In this document: positions 51,874 through 63,719 of the stretch, piece after piece | Position numbering within the stretch: the first letter of the stretch is position 1 | Layout: every line of letters begins with the position of its first letter | Assembly: GCA_018398805.1 (NCBI GenBank) | Contig: JAGFBZ010000900.1 | Span: 1,674,001-1,738,000 of the forward strand | Direction of reading: 5' to 3' | Length of the DNA stretch: 64,000 nt | Origin: Hirundichthys speculiger | Lineage: Eukaryota > Chordata > Actinopteri > Beloniformes > Exocoetidae | Translations under genes and position numbers: made by a program | Notes under the pieces: generated by a model | Seen by the model: the letters and a program-made list of their open reading frames with translations, nothing else | The model's database searches: none | What the model was told of the DNA's origin: nothing

Positions 51874-52258
51874 CAGCCATTCCCAAATTTCAGAATACCA
51901 AGGCCCAATTTGAAATGTGAAAAATCTCTGCAGCCCACCGAAACCTTTAATCACAACTGTGATCACCAGACAGGACAAGGAACCATGATCCGATATTAAT
52001 GTGAAGGGGTCAACAAATAAGGTGACACTTGTCATATTAAGTTAAGATGACACTAGAATAACACTTAACTGGTTTGTTTTTTTCACTTCTTATTATTTTT
52101 TTAATCATGTCATGAATATTTTACAGTAATTAAAAACATATTTTAAAAAGATCAAGGGTTTAAAACACATTTGTTTAATTTTAATGACCTCTCACGGTCC
52201 ACCTGCAGTCCCATGACGGCCCACCAGGGGGCCACGGCCCACACTTTGGGAATCACTC
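51874..52258 (-). mobile_element. Middle hAT-like element of the nest, 'GTGGGCC' family, copy 2
   Basis: This is the reverse-oriented counterpart of 9986-10372: CAGCCATTCCCAAATTTC at one end, and GGGGGCCACGGCCCACACTT followed by TGGGAATCACT at the other. Its left flank is CTCTACAG (51866-51873). The right-hand copy of that octamer is split by a later insertion (CTCTACA at 52259-52265) but is intact after it, at 52406-52413. That makes a perfect 8-bp duplication. Confidence 0.88.
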
Positions 52259-52265
52259 CTCTACA

Positions 52266-52399
52266 TCCATCCATCCATCCATTTTCTATACCCGTTTCAT
52301 CCTTGAAGGGTCACGGGGATCTGCTGGAGCCTATCCCAGCTGTCTACGGGCGAAAGGCAGGGGGTACACCCTGGACAGGTCGCCAGTCCATCGCAGGGC
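52266..52399 (-). mobile_element. Innermost LINE/SINE 3' fragment of the nest
   Basis: The insert is flanked by a 13-bp direct repeat TCACTCCTCTACA (52253-52265 and 52400-52412). Read on the minus strand it contains GACCTGTCCAGGGTGTACCC and GGATAGAAAATGG-like blocks (here GGGTATAGAAAATGG). It ends in tandem GGAT units, a typical L2/SINE-like 3' tail. It entered exactly at the edge of the middle hAT element. Confidence 0.88.
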
Positions 52400-53117
52400 T
52401 CACTCCTCTACAGTATATTAAAAATATGAGGAAAAACTTGCTGCCAAATGGTCTTTATTATAAGACAAAAACAGGTCCTTAAGGTGCAAATGTTTTTTTT
52501 CCCTCATTATGAACTTTGAAAGAGCGTCGTTCACAACTGCCTAAATGAACTCGTCCATGCCCCCCGCTGGTGAAGGAGAAAGAGAACGCTCTCAGTTCAC
52601 GTTCGCACAAAATATGAACTAGTTCGTGAACTTTCGTTCAATGAATGCGTTCAGGTACAACACTGGCCACAACAGAGTGCCAGTGCCTGCTCAAAGTAGT
52701 TTAACAGAAAAAACACAAAGGTGGCGTTTCAGTGTTCATGTTTGTAGCTGAACTCATGTTTTTCGAACACTACTGAATGTCTACACATGAGCAGTATCTT
52801 CCTAGTCTTAAATAAAATGAAAAAAATAGTTATAACCAATCTATTTTAACCATGACTGCTTATGAGGGACATAGTTGGTTTATTTGTTTTTCATTACTGT
52901 TACAAACAATGGAATAAATTGTTGGCACAATTTATTATCAGTGTACACCACTTTAATTGAATACCAAGGATGCTCATGAATAATAAGCTGCTAGGATGGT
53001 AAATAAATAAGAAAACAATGCCAGAAGCAGAATAATATAATTACTTAAGACAAATAAATTGTGGCAACTATTAAAAAATTTTACTAATTAACAAGAGTAA
53101 GTAATGAAGAAAGTATG

Positions 53118-53682
53118 TACGATATCATAAGTCACACTTCTTTTAGTAGTTTAGCTCATGCTGCAACTTATATTTAGAAGCGACTTATATATCACAAATA
53201 TCCGCCATGTCATCCATGACAACAACAGGGCATCGTCTATACTCACCACAACTGAACACCGCTCCCAAAAAAACTACAAGAGTAAACCACAAAGACTGAG
53301 AGAACACAAATATGCCACCAAAAAGAAAAAGCTAAGGTGTAGAATTTAAACTGAAGATAATAAAATATGCAGCTGAAAAGGTTTGGAGTGAGTGAGAAAC
53401 TTGTGAGGGACTGGAGAAAAGCAGAGGTAACTAGGACAGCTCTGAAAAACATCAAAGAAGGCTAACCGTGGGCTGAAAGCGCAGGTGGCCAGAGCTGGAG
53501 GAACAAGTCCACAGATGGATCCTTGAACAGCTGCTGCCGGAGGTGGGCTCATCGACGGCACAATTATCACCCGCTCTTATCGCCCGATGAGACTTTGAAC
53601 ATATATTTTTCCTCTTCGCGACATATTTTTTGAAAGATGGGACTAATACTCCAGTGCGACTTATAGTCCGGAAAATACGGTA
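53118..53682 (+). pseudogene. pogo/Tigger-like element remnant with CENP-B-type HTH
   Basis: The right end reads GCGACTTATAGTCCGGAAAATACGG followed by TA; the left end shows an eroded version (ATAAGTCACACTTC). Between them, in broken frames, lie ATKKKKLRCRI, MQLKRFGVSEKLVRDWRKAE and RWPELEEQVHRWILEQLLPE. These follow the order of the N-terminal helix-turn-helix and CENP-B-like DNA-binding region of pogo-group transposases. The catalytic DDE domain is absent and several stops are present, so this is a deletion derivative. Confidence 0.72.
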
Positions 53683-54384
53683 TAAATTAAATGCCTTCGA
53701 GCTGTGCGCTGTGTACTTGGGGAACAGTTTGTTCTCCATGAGTGTCAGAGAACTTGTGTCTCTAATCCTCCAGACGCATCAACTAGGAATGACGAGCTGG
53801 TTTTCTGAGTTAAAAAAGACTGCTGCCAATAAATGAAATGCCTATAGGCAGCATAACAGTCTTCCTAGTTGTCATCTCCAGGCCTTCCGTCAGCCAAATG
53901 TAGTCACCTCTTCCCGATAAGGCCAGTGATTAAACAAGGTGGCCTTCATCAAAGCAGTACTGTGATAAATATGGAATTTTTCTCACAGTTGTCTGGCCTG
54001 ACTACAAGATTTTCACTCCTGTAGTCGGTAGGCATGTTTCTGTAATTCCCACAAGTAAACTAATGTGCATCAGAATATCCCGTTGGCAGGTGGTGGTGCA
54101 CCATGCCTGTCCTGGTGCAGTTGTTGTGTGTCCAACAGAAGACCTGGCTGTTCCAACCAGGCTGAAGACGAAACACCTGAGATATTCTGGTGATGCAAAA
54201 CATAAGTGTATTTAGCTATAACAATTTCTTTCATTGCTTCTTGCTTCTTGTTAAAATCAGTGCATTATTAAGTATATTTGTGGCATGTTTTTAACGCCAG
54301 CATCGGTGTCAGCATGCACTGTGGTGTAATGCTATGATGCAATATATCAAGATAATTAGAGATGTGCAATAGGTGTAAAAATCT

Positions 54385-54485
54385 AGTCCAAGAAGGAGTT
54401 GAACACAGCGTCTTTTAAAGTGAAAGTTGTTGAGATTGCTGAGAAAAATGGCAAGAATTTTTGCTGCAAAGACATTTAAAATTGA
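54385..54485 (+). pseudogene. Second pogo-like N-terminal fragment
   Basis: The plus frame gives SKKELNTASFKVKVVEIAEK followed by NGKNFCCKDI and stops. This resembles the first helix of pogo-type DNA-binding domains (basic start, S-F-K-x-K-x-x-E-x-A-E-K). Only about 30 residues remain and no termini were found. Confidence 0.45.
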
Positions 54486-54907
54486 TAGTAAGGGGGTGCA
54501 GGAGCTTCATTTGCAGTTTGTCAAAGTCCTGGGGGCGCTATAATTAAGGAAGGAGTGTTTATTAGAGGAAATACAGAATATGTTTGTAGGAAAATTGCAA
54601 TTCATGTTGAAATCAGAGCCAACTGAGTTACAACAAAATAAATATATATTTTAGTCCTCTGACAGACTCAAAACTGTCATACCTACTTCAGTGATAGTCT
54701 GGATACGGTCCCTACAGACCAACCAAGGTCCCTTTAACTTAGTACGTGAACAGAAAGTGGATAAAAACAAATGTTTGTGCTAAAGACACTAAAGAAGGAG
54801 GGTTCACGGTATCTGTGTCTAACAGGTCCATATATTGTCATGAATATCTAACTCCAGTTCTATGGAAGCAGAGGCCATGAGGTCTTCTCCTTAAGTGGTG
54901 TCAAGTA

Positions 54908-55110
54908 GTTTCAATCAATCAATCAATCAACTTTTATTTGTAAAGCCCTTTACAACACACAAGGTGACCAAAGTGCTTTCCATTAAAATCCACATTAAAA
55001 CAAAACAATTTAAATTCGACAAAACAATACAATTAAAATTAAATAAAAAATATCTCACATCATGACTGTGTATTAAAGCCCAGTCTAAATAAATAAGTTT
55101 TAAGCCTAGT
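54908..55110 (-). repeat. LINE-type 3' tail repeat with (CAAT)n
   Basis: Tandem CAAT units are followed by CAACTTTTATTTGTAAAGC, CCCTTTACAACACACAAGG and AAGTGCTTTCCATTAAA, a pattern familiar from fish repeats and related to 43731-44035. Orientation is inferred from the simple-repeat end being the 3' tail. Confidence 0.55.
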
Positions 55111-55540
55111 TTAGCATGGTATCGACAGTTATTCCTTAAAGACTTAAATTGGGGTACTTAAAGAACATTCTTTTCCTTCTCATTATCTTGTTAATAATGA
55201 TGACCTGTTTTTTTTTTTTTTTTTTTAGCTCAATATTAACACAATTAAATTATGTGACATAACTATGTAATTACATAGTTAATACAAAGTTATAATATGG
55301 CAATTATTGGACTGAAATAAATCAATGCTTTTAAAACTTGATAAAGTATTGATCTAAGGAACTAATGTTATGAATCTTATATCAACATCTTATCGCCATA
55401 CCACAGCTTCTTTTAACTGTTATGTTCCTTTAAATGTATTTAATTTATTTACTTTAAAGTGCATTTTATAGACAAGTCATGGCAATAGGGAAAAAATTGT
55501 GTGAAGACAATATTAATTAAATTAAATATTTCCGGTTGTT

Positions 55541-55604
55541 AAATAGCAACATTGTATTTATTGTATTTTACAATACAATACAATACAATACAATGTTGCT
55601 ATTT
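55541..55604. repeat. Perfect 18-bp inverted repeat around (AATAC)n
   Basis: AAATAGCAACATTGTATT (55541-55558) and its exact reverse complement (55587-55604) enclose 28 bases rich in CAATA units. A third copy, AAATAGCAACATT, follows at about 55632. Confidence 0.85.
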
Positions 55605-57261
55605 ATTGTATTCCCTGTTGTTAAATACAATAAATAGCAACATTCATCATGAAGAGAGACATTTTTACACAACTTTGAGAAAGGTTTTTTTTCTAAAATG
55701 ATGCAGTAATGGATCCAGGCTCATTTTGGTCAATGAAAATTAAACTGGGACGTTTGCTAAAATTATTGTGAAATGAATCTTACATGGTAATTAAGAACAT
55801 TTATCTTTAGCGTGCCCTTTATTTATTTTATTTAAAATACCATCACTATTAATGAAGTATAGTTTTTGGAAAGCTTCACAGGCGACCAAATTTCTCGCTG
55901 CCATGCACTGACTTGCTTTCCCACCAATAAGTATAGCAAACTGTAACTTAGCACACTTAACTAATATCAGTTGACAGTAATCAAATATCCATAACTTTAT
56001 AAATACGAGAATTTAAGTCAACACTGTAAATTAGCAACTTAGAAAAAACTCATTAAAACTTAATGAGGATTCCCGCAGAATTTCATAAAGATAGTGACCA
56101 GCTGCAACCAATTAGACTAATTATTTAATCCGTTAGCGACATAATTGGCTACAGCTGTGCGCTCTCCCTCTGCTGTGGTCTCTGCTGTTCTTGTGCTATG
56201 TTGCTCAGCTAAACTCTTGCTGCCATCAGGATTGGTCATACAGGGTATTTTTAGCAGCCAGCTAGTCAGCTAACAGGCAACTCCATGATATTCTACAGGA
56301 ACACTGCTGGACAGCTGGGACCACTAAATTGTTACTAAACTGTCCCTTTTGACCTTAGTAATGTTAGATTGTATCGGCATTTGCTTATGACTACTGACAC
56401 CTTCTGACTTGGACTGCAGCTTGTACTCTGCTTCTCAAAAATAAAAGTAAATCTTTAAATGGTCTCACCCAGAACATGATATCCATCCTGTTGTCAGATG
56501 TGATGCAGTGTTTTAATAATTACCAGTCTTTCATTAGCTGGTGCCATTGGAACCTGTAGTTGGATGATAGTTATTGCGTCCTACTGACAAAAAGGGGATG
56601 TACCGGTGGAGAGAGTGAGGTGATGTATCACACCTGGCCTTGCTTTCTTTTTTCAACATTAAATAAAACATACCCCAAAAGTATGTATTTTACAGATTTT
56701 TTTTTTTTTTTTATCAGAGAAATCATTGATATTTAAACATAGGAAATCTAATTAGTTAGTACCAACCACCCATTATCACCAACATAATTTAACATTTTGT
56801 TAGAATATGTTCAGCTTATGTAAGCAATATGTAAGCAAAAAAAAAAAAATAAATGTTGTACAGGCTGGTTATTTCTCTGTGAAAATAAAAGTAAAGTGAG
56901 TTGTTCCAGGCGATATTCAGAAGAACAGTGTACCTTGACTAAAAAGTTGATTGGAGGGAGGAAAACATAAAGGAGTTCAGAAAATGATAGACTCAACTGA
57001 AATGAATGTCAAATGCTTGAAAGTAGCAACCAAGAAAAGGAAGGCAAGGAAGAAAATGGAAAACTATCATTTTCACTCTGATTTGAAGACTAGCCAGCAA
57101 TTTGCACTAACCTCTCCACAGGAAAAACAAAGCACCCTGTTGAGAAATTATGACTCACTTCCTTTGGCTTTTTAAAAACTCGGTATATTTCATTGTGTAG
57201 GGCAAGGGAGCAGATATTGCCACAATTGATCCTTAGCCAATAAATAAATAAATAAATAGCC

Positions 57262-57750
57262 TTGCCAATTAACAGCTCCAGGATGATCAGAGAAGATCTA
57301 AAGTTGAGTACAATTCTACTGATGAAAAAAATAAATGTGCTGAAGAGGTTCCCATTTGCTCAACACACACTGACTGGTCTAAAGAGAATTGGAGCATTAT
57401 TTTTTCTAGGACTGATGAAAAGGAATATTGTTCTTTTTGGATTTAGATTTATCAGGCACAAACAGTTTATCAGATGAACACTGAATTCAAGGCCAAAAGA
57501 CACTATGAAGACAGTGAAGGGTTTAATGCAAGCATCGTGACATGGGAATGTTTCTCATACTATGGTGCCAGGCCTTTTTAATCATAAACCAGGGATCATG
57601 GATCAGTTTAAATTCATCAAAATGCTCAAAGCGGTCATGTTGCCTTATGTCAAAGAGAAAATGTTCTTGAAATAGGTGTTTCAACAAGACATCAACCCTG
57701 AATCAACAAGATTAACGCTATGGAGTGGCAAGCCCAATCCCTAGATCTTT
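57262..57750 (+). pseudogene. Degenerate Tc1-like transposase
   Basis: Pieces in shifting plus frames follow the Tc1 transposase order. A helix-turn-helix-like SSRMIREDLKL comes first. Next is VTWECFSYYGARPF, matching the GCF/G region between the first two catalytic acids. Then GIMDQFKFIKMLKAVMLPYV follows, then VFQQDINP, matching the QQDN motif with the second aspartate. The region ends near WSGKPNP. Stops and frame changes interrupt it, and the terminal NPIE signature is not seen. No terminal inverted repeats were located. Confidence 0.7.
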
Positions 57751-57907
57751 TTTTTTTAAATATAGTATGTATATATATTTATAGCACTCTGAGATTCTTT
57801 GAAAGAAGAGAATTATAAATAAAACTTATGATTATTATTATTTATCCAATAAAAAACCTGTAGCGGGACATCTGTTTCTGAGGCAAAACACATGTCGACT
57901 CATTGCA

Positions 57908-57946
<39 letters not shown>

Positions 57947-57996
57947 GATATATATATATATATAGATATATATATATATATATATATAGAGATATA

Positions 57997-58046
<50 letters not shown>

Positions 58047-58047
58047 T

Positions 58048-58137
<90 letters not shown>
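57908..58137. repeat. Compound (CA)n(TA)n microsatellite, about 230 bp
   Basis: About 11 CA units are followed by about 200 bases of TA repeats with GATA and CATA interruptions. Long repetitive isoleucine-tyrosine frames on both strands are artefacts. Confidence 0.95.
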
Positions 58138-58138
<1 letters not shown>

Positions 58139-59002
58139 ATATGTCCTGCTCGGTACAATTTACATCTCAAGTCTCTCTCATTCTCTTCTCTTTTCTCTGC
58201 CAATAGTCAGTTCAGATGAATTTGATCAAAAAAAGGAAAGGAAATGCTCACGTATGCCTGACTTGACTCCTCAATTCGAGATTGTCACAGGAGGATATCA
58301 GCTAAACGATGGGACACATGTTCATGTAAATAACCCCTCCGCTAACCACAAATTGAGTTGGAAGGAAGCCATTTTGGTTCAGCTGCATGCTGCGGGGAAG
58401 GTGCTTTGATAGAGGGCATAACGCACAGGCTGAGGAGGGAGGGGGTGGTCATCAGACAGGGAGGGATTCTTGCAACATCCAAACTGTGATCATCTGGTGT
58501 GAGCCAGACACAGCCCTGCTTCTTGTTTCCAGCTGAGAGGAAACGGGATGGAGACACACAAACACAAAGAAGCTGACTTCGTGTGTGATGGTGGCAAAGA
58601 TTAAATGCACGATTTAAGTCTGTGACATTCTGAGGTACGCAGCCAGTTTTGCTAAAAAAAAAAAAAAGAAAAAGAAAAAAACCTGCCTGGGGATTGTCCG
58701 TTATCAAGGAAAAGATGTGAGATATGATTGTAAGAAGGCATACCAACGATGGAATTGCAACATAGGTGTCTCAAGCGAATTGTGATGAAGGAAAGATTAG
58801 AAAGTGGGAGGAAGAAAGCAAGAAAAATATACAAAATATACCAAATATAAGATAAATAGGACAGTTAAGGGAAATCATACTGTTTCTGTTGTATTTAAAG
58901 CAAATTATTATCACTCTAAGGAAAACAACAGATACGTGCTTGCATGGCAGCATGCCCATAGTTGCTATATATGAATGTGTATACAAGTAGGTGTTTCCAC
59001 AA

Positions 59003-59008
59003 GTGTGT

Positions 59009-59047
<39 letters not shown>
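59003..59047 (+). repeat. (GT)n microsatellite
   Basis: About 22 GT units with one TA-containing interruption. Confidence 0.9.
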
Positions 59048-59050
<3 letters not shown>

Positions 59051-61257
59051 AGGTCTATTAAGAGGGCTTTCCACCTGACTGGCCTTAGCATCATCTCAAT
59101 GAAGAACCTCTGCTTCCAATTATCCCACCGCTACCCATGGGAACGAGAACGGGAGAGACAAGAGAGGAGTAAATGTGCAGAATGTAGGCTGTGAGGAAAA
59201 AGAATGCAGATCTTGTTACAAGGAGACGGCAGCGGTTGAGGGAGGGCAGAAGATGAATCGTTGGGAGGTGAGAGCCGCACGTCAGGACGTGGGAATACGA
59301 GGACCTGAGCGAGAATGAATCATGGCAAAAAAAAACCTCCTTCATTAGACTCTATATGGCTATTCAGGGATTTGTGCCTGCACACTTGCAAACACACTTG
59401 TGCACTTTTACTCATTAGAGCCTTTTCATATGTGTGTGTGTTGATGATCTCTCTGAAAATATATGCATGTTACAACAGTAAACACAGAGACTAAATCAGG
59501 TCATTCATCCTTTTAATCTTATCACTCAGCCTATACGTATGTGTGTGTGTGTCTGCAAGCATGTGTGTATACTCTCAGGGTGGAAGGTAAGCACAGTGCT
59601 GATGCAGCTGATATTTTCCCAGAAGGAGGGCGGAGTGAGGATTTAAAAAAAAAAGGAAAACAGATACAGCAGCAAGATTTTGATGGCTGAGTACAGGAAA
59701 GACATTATCCAATAAATGATGGGTGATGTGAGAGAGAGGGGAAAAAGTGCACAGAGAGGAAGTGTGTGTTTATTTTTATGTGTGTTTGAGTAACTGTGTG
59801 TGTGTGTGTATTCTTCCAACATAAGATGTGTGTGACAGCAATGCTGTAAAACCAGTGGAGAACCACTGCAACACCAACGCACACCCACACACACACCACA
59901 TGGATGGTTAGTCTAAGTCCAGTTTTGAGAAGCTGTTGTTAAATTGTTGATGCTGCTGTGTTCAAACTGTGTTGTTCATTGCAGATGTGTGTAATTGTGT
60001 GTATGACTCATCAGTAAATCCATTCACAGTGAAGAAAAGCCCGAACCAACCTTGCTCAGTGGAAGTTAAAATGGCACTTTACTCCTACATTCCCAATTTG
60101 ATTTCTGCAGTTAACAGGAGAGTTTCAGACATAGTTGCAGTGTTTTCCTACCAACTCTCCCATCTTTTCTTGTTGGCTAAGCTCTAATGTACCGCATCAT
60201 TTTGCCCAAGGGCATGATCTGGCCTTGATAGAGTTGTCTTAAGTGCACTCAATTTCAGTGAAAAGAAAAAAAATTCCTGGTATTTTAAGCAGTAATCATG
60301 CTGCTTAATGGGTTTTCAGACTGAGAGGCAATTCTGAAACGGTGATGACTGTAAAACCGTCTATTCAGAATGCAGAGCTCATCACAACTTTTGGCACCTT
60401 GAATTTTAGGCACAAAATTCTCTTTAGAAATGTACGCAAATGAACTATTTTTGCTAAATATTTTTGATAAAAGGAAGGTGATTATTGGCAACTTAAACCA
60501 GAAGCTTCTTGTCTCCTTACACCACTCATTCATTCATTCATTCATTTTGGATATCTGCTTCCTCTTTAGGGTAATGGGGTATATTAAGGTCTATCAAAGT
60601 ATTATCTCCAAAAATTCACTGGCATGTTTCCTGTTTTAAGGATAATTCACTTATTCCTTAAATCATCTATGATCAGTGTGTGTCTGCCTGTGTTAATCTT
60701 AGTGTATGTGTTTGTTTATGTGTGTTTCGGCAAAGGGTCCCTTTCAAAATAGTTTTAGCAAACAAAAACATTTTCAATTGTTGAAAGGGACAGAAAGTGT
60801 CATACAGAGAATAGCTGTCTTTCACTTGATGTTCTTCTGAAAAGAAAGACAAACATTAAAAGGATCTGAAAAAAGTCTAGAAGTGTCTAAATCTAACTAG
60901 TTACTGAGGTTATACAAGAGTGCAAAAAATGACCTCTGCCTCTGGCTTTGTTCACAATGTCCTAATTGGGTCACTGGACAGTGTTTGATACGACCTTAAA
61001 TAACCGGATAAAACATCCAGATAAACCAACATAAATCTAAAGCTTTTTTAGAACTCTGTTTATTTACGGTCTGATAAAACCATCTCTGATGCTGTCAATC
61101 GAAATCATCCATTTATTCTTTAAATAATTTCAGCTTATATGGGTTCTGCTTGTGGGGGCAACATCCTAAGTGGATTGGCCCAGAACTCCCTTGTCCCACC
61201 TCCTCAAACTTAGTTCCACACTAATGATAATTCAACTATATACAACTATACTAGGAA

Positions 61258-61740
61258 CGCTATGACCTCACCCAGGAACCGGGCCTGGGGGACGGGCTCA
61301 TTAGCAAGTGCCCGGAGGCTGGGCATTTACCGTTGGGGTCCAACCAAGCTGACCAAGTGCCCGAACCACCTCAACTGGCTCTCCTCAGTGTGGAGGAGTG
61401 ACTCTCCTTTGAGTATCTCCCGAATAACAGAACCTCTCACCCTATCTGTGAGGGCGAGTCCAGCCACTCTGAGGAGGAAACTTATTTCAGTCGCTTGTAT
61501 CTGCAAGCTCATTCTTCTGGTCACTACCCACAGTTCATGACCATAGAGAACATTGCCTCTTGGGTCAACCTTCTCTTCACCACAACAGACCAGTACAGAG
61601 TTCCCATCCCTGCAGACGCCGCACCAGTCCACCTATCAATCTCTTGCTCCATTCTTCCATCACTCATGAACAAGACTCCGAGAGACTCAAGCTCCTCCAC
61701 TTGAATCAGTACCTCAATCCCAACCTGGAGAGAGCATTTC
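61258..61740 (-). mobile_element. Third copy of the GATG-tailed LINE, joined to another repeat
   Basis: The minus strand carries LYGHELWVVTRRMSLQIQATE, RVAGLALTDRVRGSVIRE and EESQLRWFGHL, aligning with 25250-25460 of the first copy. After WFGHL the LINE similarity stops at about 61345. It is replaced by a GC-rich segment (CGGAGGCTGGGCATTTACCG) that I link to another fish repeat only tentatively. The copy is truncated at both ends of the frame and is not functional. Confidence 0.7.
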
Positions 61741-62233
61741 TAAACTTTTTCCACTGAGAATCACGGTCTCAGATATGGAAGCTCTCAGAAACAGAGTTTC
61801 AGAAACTGTCCTTCATTAATTAATTCCAGTCATGTGAACAAAGAAAACAAGGCACAGGCAAATTTGACTTTTGTTTAATTTATTCAGTTAATTTGAAATT
61901 ATGGAAAGGATGCTAATAATTGTTGTCTTTTTCATTTACTTTATTAAAGTTATTTTGGTGTTGTTGTTCAAAGTTATGGAACATTTAAATAAAGTATACT
62001 CATTTTATTCATACTTGCTTTAGTTGCAATTATTTCTGAAGAAAACATGCCCCGTCATGAACTTCAAGTCTTCTTCCCAACTTCATGTGCACAAGCACAA
62101 ATCCTCCCCATGACTGTGATTGGCTGGAGCAATGTTTGTGGTTATGGTTTGGGGGCCAGGCTACCCCCAACTTGAGAATGGGCATGAGATGGACAGCTAG
62201 TGGATGGTGAGCAGATATTCACTGAATGTGAAT

Positions 62234-62260
62234 ATCTATCTATCTATCTATCTATCTATC
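62234..62260 (+). repeat. (TATC)n microsatellite
   Basis: About seven tandem TATC units. Confidence 0.92.
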
Positions 62261-62966
62261 AGTTGCACTATGACGGTGGGAGTATCTCTCAGACATCTGA
62301 CACTGAGGGAAATCAACCACAGTCAGCTCCGACTGAAACGAACCACAATGGAGCCATTAACCATCTCAAGTGTCTCTTGAGAAAAAGGAGGAGAGGGCGA
62401 CAGCAAAAAGAGAGGGGCTGGTGTAAAACTTTTAAAAAAAAATTGCCATGAAAGGTGTGAGGTAGAAGATAGAATTGTGAGGAGAAAATATCAGCAGAGA
62501 CTTAAGGAGATGAAAATAGACTAAGCATTCCACAATAACGTGATAAGCTAAATAAAAGTGTGTTGGGGATCTGGCTGTGAAAACGAAACAAAATGTGAAA
62601 ACGTTAGAATGAAATGATAACTATGGAGCACAAAAACAAGTGTGAGAGAGAAAAATCTCTGCGACAGTGAAAACAAAAATAGCAACCCACTCAGTCTGAA
62701 CAGCCATAATGCATTACTTTCTGGACCTTAAAAAGACAGAGGCAGCAGCTCGGGACTAATTAGAATTAGTTGTCATTTTTTTTATGCAGAAAGGCAAAAG
62801 TAATCACCGTCCACATTAGAAGATGAGTGAATGTAAGTGAATGGAGAGGTGATGAGACACTGCTAATGCTTCACCAGAGATAAGTGCTTCATCATCTTAA
62901 ATTAGATCTATTTCTTAAATTTAAATCCACCCAGGTTTTGAAGAAAGTGTAGGGTAATGGCTTGCA

Positions 62967-62986
62967 CACACACACACACACACACA
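62967..62986 (+). repeat. (CA)n microsatellite
   Basis: About ten tandem CA units. Confidence 0.9.
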
Positions 62987-63696
62987 GATTCACTTCTCCT
63001 GGAGTGTCCAGCAGTCAGTTAGTTAGTGTGACTGCTTTATCTTCGGACCATCTGCACTCCATTAACGGTGTATTAGATTGCCTTGATGTTATCTGCATTT
63101 TTCCACTAACATAGAAACCTATAAGGAAACATAATAAGTTGACCATCGTGTAGAATATTACTTTAAATTTCTATGAGTACTGCTTGAAAGACTATTTAAC
63201 TATTGAAATGTATTGCAGCATTAGTAGATTATTATGTTACTGGATATGATGCCAATCGAAACCACACACACGAAAAATTCACCTGATCGTACTGAGAGAA
63301 TGATAATTATGATGCATTAGTGGACAAATATCATTTCAGTCATCAGTGCAGAATCATTCACTGTGCAGCATTAGGGCCTCGACAGAACAGAAGTGGAAAA
63401 AAGAAAAACACATAAATTGATTCTTTGTCCTTTCTTTTGTAGGTATTCCAGTCATTTATACATACATCAAACAAATCAAAGTTAACAAATGGAACAACAT
63501 CTCCCGTGTTTTCCACCCCTCTGCACAAATTGCTTTGCAATAATCCTCGGGCAGAAAATAATTAGAGATACAAAAAAAAAAAAAAAACACACTAATTCAA
63601 TATCGTGCCATTCTTGTCCTGAGCAAAGTGACAATGCTAAGTGGTAGCCGTGAGATATCCTGTTGATATGCATAAGCTGTGGAAATTTGTGCATGC

Positions 63697-63719
63697 CTGT
63701 GTGTGTGTGTGTGTGTGTA
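63697..63719 (+). repeat. (GT)n microsatellite
   Basis: About ten tandem GT units. Confidence 0.9.

Larger units (their letters stand above)
51530..52665. mobile_element. Outer hAT-like element of a three-level nest
   Basis: The left end CAGTGTTGGGCAAGTTCAC and the right end (minus strand CAGTGTTGTACCTGAACGC) are imperfect inverted repeats. Flanking octamers ACCACAAC (51522-51529) and GCCACAAC (52666-52673) match at 7 of 8. ACTAGTTCA and GAACTAGTTC-type words lie near both ends. A second hAT element and a LINE/SINE piece sit inside; without them the element is roughly 0.6 kb. No transposase is visible. Confidence 0.83.

Noticed and set aside
57892..58206. Frames of repeated isoleucine-tyrosine (also 32936-33242 and 57900-58082 on the minus strand)
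   Set aside because: They translate (TA)n microsatellites and have no protein meaning.
58342..58746. 134-codon minus-strand frame
   Set aside because: It crosses an A/T homopolymer that gives a run of phenylalanine, and has no recognisable domain.
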